Assembly: GCA_019802505.1 (NCBI GenBank)
Contig: JAFMOC010000092.1
Coordinates: 32,501-96,500, forward strand
Direction of reading: 5' to 3'
Length of the DNA stretch: 64,000 nt
Source of the DNA: Corydoras sp. C115
Taxonomy: Eukaryota; Chordata; Actinopteri; Siluriformes; Callichthyidae
Part shown: piece after piece, positions 10,444 to 23,400 of the stretch
How the letters are laid out: each line of letters begins with the position of its first letter
How positions within the stretch are numbered: position 1 is the first letter of the stretch
Notes under the pieces: model-generated
Told to the model about the DNA's origin: nothing
The model's database searches: none
What the model saw: only the letters and a program-made list of their open reading frames with translations
Translations under genes and position numbers: made by a program

Positions 10444-13400
10444 GTGAGTGTGCGTCGGTGCGGCGCGGGTTTCGGGGGAAGCGGCTGCAGCCTGATGGAG
10501 CCGGAGCCGGAGCCGGCCCTGGACCCCGAGCATCTCCGCCGAACTCATCCTCCTCCCCGTTAACGGGCTCGGGCAGCGGGCTGGATCGGATCGGATCGGA
10601 TCGGATCGGATCGGATCGGGGATGAAAATATGCGAAATCATTAAATAAGAGCGCGTTCTCTCCACGTCCGCCGTTGGCTTGTTGACAAGCCGGCGGTCCG
10701 CTGCCTCCTCCGGCTTTAATAAAGGACATCACCGCGACGCCGAGCGTCCTGCGAGCTAACGGCTAAAGAGCGCCGGATAGAAATAAAAACAAGCGATTAA
10801 AAACGATCGGACTGTTCGTGGCAGTCCGATATCGAGTGTGTAATTCGATTCCGAGGTGTGATCTGATAATCGTCGCGTTTATATGGAGTCTGATTGTTGG
10901 AGAATTCGTCTACACGGTCGCCGTTATCTAGCTTTAGCATCCGCAGCTCGCCCTCGGGTTCCAGCGCTGTTGTTTTAATTCGATCGGAACTCTTTACGTT
11001 TTGAAGAATGAAGCCGTTTGTGATGTTAAAAGCGTCAATGACCCGATTAAACATCCAGTGTGCGTCTGCAGGGTTGGTTCTGTCTGTCTGTCTGTCTGTC
11101 TGTGGGAGGCTGAAGCTAACGGAATGCAGGCACGACTCGGTATTGTTCGGACTTTTATCCGTCCATCCATCCATCACTCCATTATCTTCTGCTTTATCCT
11201 CTATTAGGGTCGCAGGGGGCGGGGGGGGGGGTTCCCCATGCCCATCCGGGGGAGAACGTTTCGGGCGTTGGGCAGCTACACCCAGGACAGGGCGCCAATC
11301 TGTAGTCACACTCTATATGGGGCAATTTGGAGAATTCACTTGACCTTGATCCGTGGTTTTGGACTGTGGGAGGAAACCGGAGAACCCGGAGGAAACCCAC
11401 GCCGACACGGGGAGAACATGGAAACTCCACCCAGATTGGGAATCCCTTGTGCTGAGAGGAGAACATGCTAAACCACTATGCCACTCGGACTTTTATTTAC
11501 CAACAAATAAATTGCATTTAATCCCAATAGTGCAACCCGCCCGCAACGTATTGTGCTGTGACGAGCATTTTGGGCCTTTAAACACCTCCCTGTTTCTGAC
11601 TTTTATTCATCCATCCATCCATCCATTATCTTATGCTTTATCCTCTAGCAGGGGGCAGGGGGGGGTTCCCCATGCCCATCCGGGGGAGAACGTTTCGGGC
11701 GTTGGGCAGCTACACCCAGGACAGGGCGCAATCTATAGTCACACTCTATCTGGACACACTCTATATGGGGCAATTTGGACAATTCACTTGACATTGATCC
11801 GTGGTTTTGGACTGTGGGAGGAAACCGGAGAACCCGGCGGAAACCCACACCGACACGGGGAGAACATGGAACCTCCACCCAGATTGGCCCTAGTGCTGAG
11901 AGGAGAACATGCCAACCACTAAGCCACCGTGGCGTCCTCGGACTTTTATTTATGAACAAATATGTTGAGTTTGCATTTAATCCCAATAGTGCGACCCGCC
12001 CGCAACGTATTGTGCTGTGACGTCCATTTTGGGCCTTTAAACACCTCCCTGTTTCTGCACTTATTGTCCAGCGCCATTTACCCTTCATTTGCATTTTGTA
12101 GTTCTAGGATAGGAAACTGTAGTCCTGTTCGTTTTTCGGTGTACATGTCAGCCCTCATTGTTCTGTTCTGCAATGATCAGAAGCACCGCTGAGCAACCCT
12201 GTGACGTTTAGGGGGGGATGACTCTCAGCGCTGCAGTGGCTGTGGGTCCAGGTTGGCTTGGAGTCGTGTCCTGGTGCAGTTTTGAGGGATCAGACGCCAG
12301 CAGTGATAAAGTGCATGTTGCCTTCTATGCTCACACATTCTACAACCCATATGCAGTGACACACTCTATATGGGGCAATTTGGACAATTCACTTGACATT
12401 GATCCGTGGTTTTGGACTGTGGGAGGAAACTGGAGAACCCGGAGGAAACCCACACGGACACAGGAAGAACATCCCAATAGTGCAACCCGCCCGCAACATA
12501 TTGTGCTGTGACGTGCATTTTGGGCCTTTAAACACCTCCCTGTTTCTGACTTTTATTCATCCATCCATTATCTTCTGTTTTATGCTCTATTAGGGTTGCG
12601 CGGGGGGGGGGGTTCCCCATGCCCATCCAGGGGAGAACGTTTAGGGCGTTGGGCAGATAAACCCAGGACAGGGCGCACTCTATAGTCACACTCTATATGG
12701 ACACACTCTATATGGGGCAATTCGGACAATTCACTTGACTTTGATCCGTGGTTTTGGACTGTGGGAGGAAACCGGAGAACCCGGCGGAAACCCACGCCGA
12801 CACGTGGAGAACATGGAACCTCCACCCAGATTGGCCCTAGTGCTGAGAGGAGAACATGCTAAACCACTAAGCCACCGTGCCGTCCTCTGACTTTTATTTA
12901 TGAACAAATATGTTGAGTTTGTATTTAATCCCAATAGTGCGACCCGCCCGCAACGTATTGTGCTGTGACGTGCATTTTGGGCCTTTAAACACCTCCCTGT
13001 TTCTGCACTTATTGTCCAGCGCCATTTACCCTTCATTTGCATTTTGTAGTTCTACGATATGAAACTATAGTCCTGTTCGTTTTTCGGTGTACATGTCAGC
13101 CCTCATTGTTCTGTTCTGCAATGATCAGAAGCACCGCTGAGAAACAACCCTGTGACGTTTAGGTGGGTGGATGACTCTCAGCGCTGCAGTGGCTGTGGGT
13201 TGAGGTTGTGCTTGGAGTCGTGTCTGGTGAACAGTTTTGAGTGGATCAGACGCAGCAGTGATAAAGTGTTATCTATTTTGCCTTCAGTTTGCTCACACAT
13301 TCTACGTTTATCCCCTCGGTGCAGTGAAGCACACACACACTGAGCGAGTGGTGGGCAGCCCTGTACACGATGCTCGGGGAGCAATTGGGGTTAGGTGCCA

Positions 13401-16400
13401 TGCCCAAGGGCACTTCGGCCATAGTGCTTGTTGGGGCCGGGAATTGAACCGAGGACCTTGAAGTCACAAGACTTCCTTAACCACATGACTGCCCTTACTG
13501 GATGCTCTTAGTCACACTAAAAGGACTAAGTGTAATCTACCAACTGACATTTCCAGCTATTAGGATTCGTTAAGCAGCGTCTCATGAGTGATAAAGGATT
13601 AGAGGATGACTGCACAACAAACGATCTACTGTCTGACGCTCCATGTACAAGGTGGCACAGTATAGTAGATGGACCCTTAAACTTCGCTCCTCCACTCAAA
13701 TCAGTGCAACACACCCCAACACATCACCACAATGCTGTGAATCATCTACATCTGCATAATAAAATGGCTTGTATGGGTATATAATTGTGACGGCTTGGTT
13801 GGAGTTATAAGGTTTGTATATTCCCCCCCCCCCCACGGCACGGTGGCGTAGTGGTTATCATGTTCTCCTCTCAGTGCTAGGGATTTCCGGTTCGAATCCC
13901 CATCTGGGTGGAGTTTCCATGTTCTCCCCGTGTCCATGTGGGTTTCCTCCGGGTTCTCCGCTTTCCTCCCACAGTCCAAAAACATGGATCAAGTCAATTG
14001 AGTCCTCCAAATTGCCCCATATAGAGTGTGTTTGTGTGAGTGAGTGTGTGCTCAGTGATAGATTGGCGCCCTGTCCTGGGTCTATCTGCCCAGCACCCGA
14101 AACGTTCTCCCCTGATTGGTCATGGGGGGGTGGAATATTCATTCATTCATTCATTCATTCATTATCTCCCACTTTATCTTCTATTAGGGTCGCGGAGGGG
14201 TTCCCCATGCCCATCCAGGGGAGAACGTTTCGGGAGCTGGGCAGATAGACCCAGGACAGGGCGCCAATCCATCGCTGGACACACACTCACTCACACAGAC
14301 ACACTCTATACGGGGCAATTTGGAGAACTCAATTGACTTGATCCATGTTTTTGGACTGTGGGAGGAAACCGGAGAACCCGGAGGAAACCCACATGGACAC
14401 GGGGAGAACATGGAAACTCCACCCAGATGGGGATTCGAACCACCTGCGGTTTGTATATTCAATGCGCAAAAAATGAAATAACAACGTCTGTATCGATTCA
14501 AATCTTTCTGGCCTGATTTCTGCTCAGCATTTAGATTGTGTGGATTCCCGTTCCTCTGTATTTATCTTCGTATACAACTTTTTTATGTCAGTAACAGCCT
14601 CCATTACATCCATACGAAGGGTGTGATGTTGGCAGAGAGCACTTGGCTGGCAATCAACACCTTAATTCATCCCAGAGGGGTTGAGGTCAGGACTATGTTC
14701 AGGCCCATCCCTGAAACGGACAGCTGCAGACGTTATTCGGTTTGTGCGAGAGCGCTTTCTGATCTGACGTGTTTCTGAGTGATGATCGTATGAGTGTAAG
14801 TGGTGAATTATCTGTTGAGCGTATGCTTTCAGTTGTTATGGATGACCTGTCAGAGAAACGCAAGGTCTTTGTGTTGCTGTGGGTTTTTTTTTTGTTTTCG
14901 AGCCAACATCCCTCTATTCACGGTTTATTTATATGTGGAGGAAATTCTAAAAACCTGTTTGATTTGGGAATTCTGTTTAAACATCACTATAAAAACTAAC
15001 GTTCTAACATGTTAAAAATGAAATCAAGCTTTAAGAAAGAAAAAGATAATGATTCTGATGGACCCTATTTAGAGCTAAACAACTTAAAGTCTTTGTTGTG
15101 TGTGTTAGTGTGGGTTTTAAACATCTGAATAAGTCCTGTATTCCACATCTGAGGGCTTTAAATTCCTCCCAAATACTCTGTGGAAACCTTCCGAGTTTCT
15201 CAGGAGCCGGGCTCAGGTTCAGTGATAAAGGATGATGTTACTGTTCATGTACAAAGCCTTTTATCTTACATGACTGCCTCTTTGTACTCAAAGTCCATAA
15301 ACACCCAGTTTGATTCATTTTGTGTAGCGGAGCTGCCCTTGCCTGCACTGAACCCTGAGCTGATTCTCACCAATGTTAACTGCAAAACTGTTACAAATTA
15401 ACGACTCTAAACCATTATTCTAGCTACTTTCCACAATCGCCACCAACAAGGCAGAAATGTGTATGTACAAGTCTACAAGTGGGGCAGTTGTAGACTTGCA
15501 ACTTGAAGTGCCCCTTTCCTTGGTGTTTCTGCCCAGCGCCCAAAACGTTCTCCCCTGGATGGGCATGGGGAACCCCTCCCCATGACCCTGAGCTGATTCT
15601 CACCAATGTTAACTGCAAAACTGTTAAAACAAATTAATGACTGTAAACCATTATTCTAGCTACTTTCCACAATCGCCACCAACAAGGCAGAAATGTGTAT
15701 GTACAAGTCTACAAGTGGGGCAGTAGACTTGCGACTTGAAGTGCCCCTTTCCTGGGTGTTTCTGCCCAGCGCCCAAAACGTTCTCCCCTGGATGGGCTTG
15801 GGGAACACCCCCCCCCCCCCCATGACCCTGAGCTGATTCTCACCAATGTTAACTGCAAAACTGTTACAAATTAACGACTCTAAACCATTATTCTAGCTAC
15901 TTTCCACAATCGCCACCAACAAGGCAGAAATGTGTATGTACAAGTGGGGCAGTCGTAGACTTGCGACTTGAAGTGCCCCTTTCTTGGGTTGTTTCTGCCC
16001 AGCGCATGAAACATGCTCCCCTGGATGGGCATGGGGAAGCCCCCTAATAGAGGATAAAGCAGAAGATAATGGGTGGATGGGACTTGCGACCTGAAGGTCC
16101 CCGGTTCGATTCCCAGTCCCACCAAGTACTATGGCTAAAGTGCCGTATAAAGTGCCAAAATGTTTTTTTTACTTACATTATTCATTCATTCATTATCTCC
16201 CACTTTTATCCTCTCTTAGGGTTGCGGTGGGGTTCCCCATGCCCATGCACTAAGCCACTTTTTACTTACATTACTTTCTTATAACTCAGTTGTCAGACTA
16301 ATTGAGCTGCTTCTCTGGTGCACTTCAGCATTTTTGCGGTGGATTTCTGATGAAGCATAACTGCTTAGCGTCCGTATTACCCGCTGCCTGACCTATGATT

Positions 16401-16857
16401 TAAGTGTTAACAAGTACACAAACCCTTTGAAGTTTACTGTGCGAGCTAAGCTTTTAATCTTTTCCATTAAAATTCCTGCAACGAGTTTTACTAAGAGGAA
16501 CCCTTATGAAAAAGATGAACCTGAGGACGTCTTCAGCACGTTTCACAAAAAAGACACCGAAACGTTTCACCCCTGAACACAGGGAAGGAAGGAAGTCTGC
16601 AGAGAAACAGACGGATGACTATGACTGGAGTAAATCAGAGTCATAGTCCAGTATGACTGGAGTCTTCCTGACAATTTGATACGATATTGTTTATGCCAAT
16701 GGTTTGTAAAATAAAGTGCAATAAGATAAATTGTAATAAGAACAAAAAGTTTTAAAGTTAGTATAATGCTTACAGTGCTGGTTCAGTCTATTCACAATCA
16801 AATAAAGACAACTAAATAAAAACTGACCTCTACTGTCAAAATCTTTTATCTAGGAAG

Positions 16858-16899
<42 letters not shown>

Positions 16900-17269
16900 A
16901 ATGGCGGCACGGATGCTTAGTGGTTAGCATGTTCTCCTCTCAGCACTAGGGATTCCCGGTTCGAATCCCCATCTGGGTGGAGTTTCCATGTTCTCCCTGT
17001 GTCCGCGTGGGTTTCCTCCGGGTTCTCCGGTTTCCTCCCACAGTCCAAAAACATGGATCAAGTCAACTGAGATCTCCAAATTGCCCCATATAGTGTGTCT
17101 GTGTGAGTGAGTATGTGCCCAGCGATAGATTGGCGCCCTGTCCTGGGTGTATCTGCCCAGCGCCCGAAACGTTCTCCCCTGGATGGGCATGGGGAACCCC
17201 ACCGCGACCCTAATAGAGGATAAAGCAGAAGATAATGAATGAGTGAATGAAAAAATAAAATAAAATAAT

Positions 17270-17349
<80 letters not shown>

Positions 17350-17365
17350 AGTGTGTGTGTGTATG

Positions 17366-17403
<38 letters not shown>

Positions 17404-20400
17404 ATGTGTGTGTGTGTGTGTGAGACGCATGAAATCACCAGCCGTATGATCGATGCCAAACGGACTACAGTGAATCTATCTGGAATATTGAGAGGTTTGA
17501 ATTGACATTACATGAAGACATTCTGTATCTATTAAAGTGGCCTGTGATTGTATGCAGTGGATTGTGTCCTGTTCCATCTTGTCAGTCAAGCTGGAAATGA
17601 ATGTTGAATGTTGTTTATTAGTGTTGATGTGTTTGGGGAGTTGATTGTGTCTTCAATAAGTGTTTTAATGTGCGTCCTATTTATTTCTCTGCTGCCGTCA
17701 CTAAAATCATTTCAAAGCACATTGCGGATGGTCCAGGTTCCCAGCCTGTAGAGGAATGTAGATTACTCTGGAGTTACTCGGGCACGAGTGTGAGAGCGCA
17801 GCAGCCTGTTGTGAATTGAAACGCTTGCTAAAATGGAAGTGCGATTGCCGCAAGTGGCACGCGTGGAAAAACGTGCACAGTGTGAATTGTGCTTTAGAAA
17901 GCTTGTTGCACAGTAACGGCTGTGAATGAACCTGCGAGTGGTTCGAGCGCCGAGACGAAGCCTGCTGAATCAGTGCAGGCTGATTGCGCAACATTAAATC
18001 AATAGTATAGAATATCTTTGGGCAGAAAGTAATTAGGAGGGGTAATTAGTAATCTGGTCACCCGCTGCAACAGATTACAACTAAAGCAACTGGAGGGGAA
18101 AAGTATAGAGCAACTGAAACGTTTAATGCAAAAGGTTTATCACATGGAATTAAGAGTTAAGAGGTAAACAAACGGAATATATTACAGAGATGTTTCAATT
18201 AACTGCAATATTCTCCTGGTGGGCGGCACGGTGGCTTAGTGGCCAGCACGTTCTCCTCTCAGCTCTAGGGATTCCCGGTTCGAATCCCCATCTGGGTGGA
18301 GTTTCCATGTTCTCCCCGTGTCCGTGTGGGTTTCCTCCGGGTTCTCCGGTTTCCTCCCACAGTCCAAAAACATGCATCAAGTCAATTGAATTCTCAAAAT
18401 TGTCCCATATAGAGTGTGTCTGTGTGAGTGAGTGAGTGAGTGTGTGTCCAGCGATGGATTGGCGCCCTGTCCTGGGTGTAACTGCCCAGCACCCGAGACG
18501 TTCTCCACTGGATGGGCATGGGGAACCCCACCGCGACCCTAATAGAGGATAAAGCGGGAGATAATGAATGAATGAATTCTCCTGGTGATTAAATGGTGAT
18601 TATTAGGTCGCGGTGACTATTAGGGTCGCGATGGGGTTCCCCATGCCCATAAAGGGGAGAACGTTTTGGGCGCTGGGCAGATACACCCAGGACAGGGCGC
18701 CAATCCATCGCTGGGCACTCACTCACTCACACACACACTCTATATGGGGCAATTTGGAGAACTCAATTGACTTGATCCATGTTTTTGGACTGTGGGAGGA
18801 AAGCGGAGAACAGAGGAAACCCACGCAGACACGGGGAGAACCGTCTTTATTTATTTATTTTTAATTATACCAAAAATAAGACCAAGAACCGGTATGAAAT
18901 CCTGCTACATATATAGCTGTAATTGTGCCGACGTGGCAATAAACCCAACCTCCTATCATTTTTTTTTTTATCATGATGTTTTTATAACTGTATTTTAAAC
19001 GCAGTACCGCACTGGAGGTTCTGAACTATTGTGTATTAACTGTTTTTATTTAAAGATTTCTGTAAGATGATTGCAGAGTGACAGAACAAAAGTCCGGTTT
19101 CGGTTCTGTGATTGTAGAAGCCTGTTTATTTGTCCGTGTTCGTTCCAACCGAAGCATTTCTGTTTTTCTGGTGCGTATAGAACAGAACTGCTGGAACATC
19201 AGCTCCAGTAAAATCTCACACTGCAGCAGGATGCTAAATCAGCGCTCTCAGTCACCACCAGCTGTTTTGTGTGTGCACTGTAATTGCATTTGGACAAAAC
19301 GCCTATAGAACAAGCAACCTCTTTATTGGAGTGTTCCATTAAATCAGCTGGATTTGTTTTCTGTGCTAAAATGAAGTAATGATGCAGTAACAGGCCTGCC
19401 GTTATTCAGAGCCTTACAGCAAACAATGGGGACGTCTTTTAGTAAAAGGCAGGACTTTCCTGTCCAGGTTTGTGTCACTGAAACAGCATCAGAACATGGC
19501 TGCTGGTATGTAATCAGCAGCTTTATTAATGACCTACTTGCTGTCAACAGCAGGTAACAACAAGCGGTACCTCTTTCGGTTTAATTTACCCCCTTAAACA
19601 GACCTGACTCTTGGTGAGGCATGGGGTTTATGTCATCTCTCACCCCCGCTGTCTGGACTCTGACATGGTGCCATATTGCAGGCCAATGCATACTGCTGAT
19701 TTAAGGCTGCGCAAATAATAATAAAGTTGTATACATCCATAACTTGGTTCATTCATTCATTCATTCATTATCTCCCGCTTTATCCTCTATTAGGGTCGCG
19801 GTGGGGTTCCCCATGCCCATCCAGGGGAGAACGTCTCGGGCGCTGGGCAGATACGCCCAGGACAGGGCGCCAATCCATCACTGGGCACATAACTTGGTTC
19901 TACTTTAAAATGTGATTTCTTCGTCACAGGTTACTTTGGCAACCCGTTGAATAAGTACATCCGGCACTATGAGGGTCTGTCCTACGACACCGACGCGGTA
20001 CACCACAGACACCAACGTGCCAGACGAGCGCTCTCCCACGAGGACAGCTTCCTTCAGCTGGAGTTCCACGCTCATGGAAGGTGTGCTGCCTCTCTGTTAT
20101 TAATATCAAAATAATCCATTCATCCATTCATTATCTTCCGCTTTATCCTCTAGTAGGGTCACGGGGGGGTTCCCCATGCCCATCCAGGGGAGAACGTTTC
20201 GGGCGCTGGGCAGATACACCCAGGACAGGGCGCCAATCCACCGCTGGGCACACACTCATTCACACAAACACACTCTATATGGGGCAATTTGGAGAATTTA
20301 GTAGACTTGATCCATGTTTTTGGACTGTGGGAGGAAACCGGAGAACCCGGAGGAAAGCCACACGGACACGGGGAGAACATGGAAACTCCACTCAGATTGG

Positions 20401-23400
20401 GATTCGAACCGGGAATCCCTAGTGCTGAGAGGAGAACGTGCTAAGCACTATACCACCGTGCCGCCATATAATAATAATAATAATAATAATAATGATGCAT
20501 TAAGACTGATTTAATGTTGATATTATTTTCACAGGCACTTTAACCTGAGGATGAAGAGAGACACAAAACTGTTTGCTGAAGACTTTAAACTAGAGATGTC
20601 TGGAGAGGAAACGGCCTTCGACACCTCACATATCTACACCGGGGAGATTTATGGTAGGTATTAATTTAGGTCGATGTTACGATGAAAAACCTTTACATTT
20701 ATTCTTAGAATTCTGAATCCTCATTCATTCATTCATTCATTATCTTCCACTTTATCCTATATTAGGGTCGCGGGGGGTTCCCCATGCCCATCCAGGGGAG
20801 AACGTCTCGGGCGCTGGGCAGATACACCCAGGACAGGGTGCCAATCTATCGCTGGGCACACACTCACTCACACAAACACACTCTATATGGGGCAATTTGG
20901 AGAACTCAATTGACTTGATCCATGTTTTTGGACTGTGGGAGAAAACCGGAGAACCCGGAGGAAACCCACACGGACACGGGGAGAACATGGAAACTCCACC
21001 CAGATGGGGATTCGAACCGGGAATCCCTAGTGCTGAGAGGAGAACATGCTAACCACTAAGCCACCGTGCTGCCTTGAATTCTGAATCCTGAGATTAAAAA
21101 GTCAGAAGTTTGATTGACTTGTTTTGTGCTGGAAATGGGGTTCCACAGAACCGAGTGTGTGAGGGGCATCCTGTAACTTTTCATTCTCATAAATATACAC
21201 CTCAACCTAAACATGACTAGAACAAACTCTAAAAACAGAAGTCCTTACTTTGTCCTGAGAAGCTCCAGTTAATTAATTTTATTGGGAATCGCCTTAAATG
21301 GCATGGTGGCTTAGTGGTTAGCATGTTCTCCTCTCAGCACCAGGGATTCCCGGTTCGAATCCCCATCTGGGTGGAGTTTCCATGTTCTCCCCGTGTCCGC
21401 GTGGGTTTCTTCCGGGTTCTCCGGTTTCCTCCCACAGTCCAAAAACATGGATCAAGTCAATTGAGTTCTCTAAATTGCCCCATAGAGTGTGTATGTGTGA
21501 GTGATTGTGTTCCCAGCGATATATTGGTGTCCTGTCCTGGGTGTAACTGCCCAGCGCCCAAGACGTTCTCCACTGGATGGGCACGGGGAACCCCACCACG
21601 ACCCTAATATAGGATAAAGCGGAAGATAATGGATGGATGGGAGTCGCCAAAAATAAAAAATAAGACGTGTATATGTTTCTGATATTTCAATCCATCCTCA
21701 TTTTTTCAGGCGAGCAGGGAACCCTGACTCACGGCTCTGTAGTCGACGGCAAGTTCGAGGGGTTTATTAATACACATCATGGCACTTACTACGTGGAACC
21801 TGCAGAGAGATACCTAGAGGACAAAAACGTGCCATTTCACTCAGTTATCTACCATGAAGGTGACATTGGTAAGTTAATAGATTAAAAAACAAACACTTGG
21901 ATGACTTGTCTAGCTTTGTTTATATAGTATTATTTCCAGAATTAATTCAGACTCATACATGTACATTATGTAAGATTAAATTAAAGGAACGTCCTCAAGC
22001 CCTCTTCTGTATACATGAGCTCACTCGTGATTGGTTGGTGTGGTTATGATTGATGGGGCGAGTGCGTGCCACCCCCTCTCTTCTGGGATCAAGCACAATT
22101 GGTCATGGATGATTGTGGCTTCATCAGGGTTTAAACCATGTGATTGGGTGAAGAGATTTTCTCTGAAGCTTTTCAAGGACTCGACATAGTGGCTCTGCAC
22201 TCAGATGCTCGGTTGCTGATCATAAGTGACTTGATTAAGCTACAGAGAGGTTACATTTGCAAATCAGCAGCTTTTAATCACCACAAAAGGGAATAAATTG
22301 TTGCATTGGCAGCTTTACGAGGTCAATAAAATGATAAAACTGTACGGTGTTGTGGCCGTTCCATTTTCTTTTCATTTTAGACTATCCACATAAGTATGGT
22401 CCTCAAGGAGGCTGTGCAGATCACGCCGTCTTCGAGAAGATGAAGAAATATCAGATGTCTGCATTGGAGGAGCCTGTCAAGGTCAGTCAAGCACTGTCTC
22501 TCTCAACACAATTCTGTATAATGCTCTGGACTGTCGGCTTTATTTCTCTGGTCCACTGTTATTTAAAAAGAAAAAGGAATCACACGTTCTTAATCTAAAC
22601 CTTTATTTGGTTTAATAAAATTTGATTTGTGTAATAAGCTGATAAATTCACTAAGGATGGCTTATAAGGCTGGGACACTTTATTGGCAGAATACTTGCTT
22701 TCACAAACATAAAGAAAAGAATTGTAATATATTAATATATACAGTACCAATCAAACGTTTGGACACGCCTCCTTTTTGCTCCACGTATTGTTTATAAATT
22801 CGGTCATTTATTGGACGCTTTTATCCAAAGCGACTTCCAAGGTGAGCACAGGGTTCATCACATCATCCCTGGAGCAATGAGGGTTAAGGGTCTTGCTCAA
22901 GGACCCACACTGGTAACTTCAGTGGACCTGGGATTTGAACCCCCAACCTTCTGATTGATAACCCAACACCCTAACCACTGAGCTAACCCACATTTATGTT
23001 CTCATTTCCACTTCCTGTAGAGATGGACTTTGTAGTTCTTCAATTCCAGACTGTAGTCCATCTGTTTGTGTTCTACAGTACATACTGTGTACGTCCCCTT
23101 CACTCTGTTCTAATGGTCAGGACCCCAATAGTACCACCACAGAGCAGGGGTTATTGGGTTGGTGCATTATTCTCTCCAGCAGTGTCACTGAGGTGTTTAA
23201 ATGAAACTCCAGCAGCACTGCTGCACTAAAACCCCCCTCACCACATCAGTGTCACTGCAGAACTGACAATAAACAATCCACCACCCAAAGGATACCTGTT
23301 CTGTGATGCTCCTGACCAACAGAGAACCAACAACAACAAAACACACAGATGGACTACAGTCTGTAATTGTAGAACTACAATGTCCATCTATATGATAAGA

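Larger units (their letters stand above)
11306..13330 (+). repeat. 1-kb tandem duplication in adam10 intron 1
   Basis: Copy 1 (11306-12357) and copy 2 (12358-13330) share, in order, SINE body, a unique block beginning tcccaatagtgcaacccgcc, a minus SINE, a second block with the same unique sequence, then gatcagaagcaccgctgag and a gctgcagtggctgtggg stretch. Copies differ by point changes and one deletion at 12471. The unique block alone occurs four times (11521, 11982, 12472, 12930). Confidence 0.82.

Noticed and set aside
17058..17459. ORFs with long Ile-Tyr or Thr-His runs (also near 26.4 kb and 38.1 kb)
   Set aside because: Translations of (AT)n and (GT)n microsatellites.
18222..18300. tRNA gene suggested by perfect A and B boxes
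   Set aside because: The boxes belong to the SINE head; there is no complete cloverleaf or acceptor stem, and dozens of copies share the same SINE body.
22741..23390. Possible transposase gene in the palindromic element
   Set aside because: No frame longer than about 80 codons and no DDE-type motif; non-autonomous.
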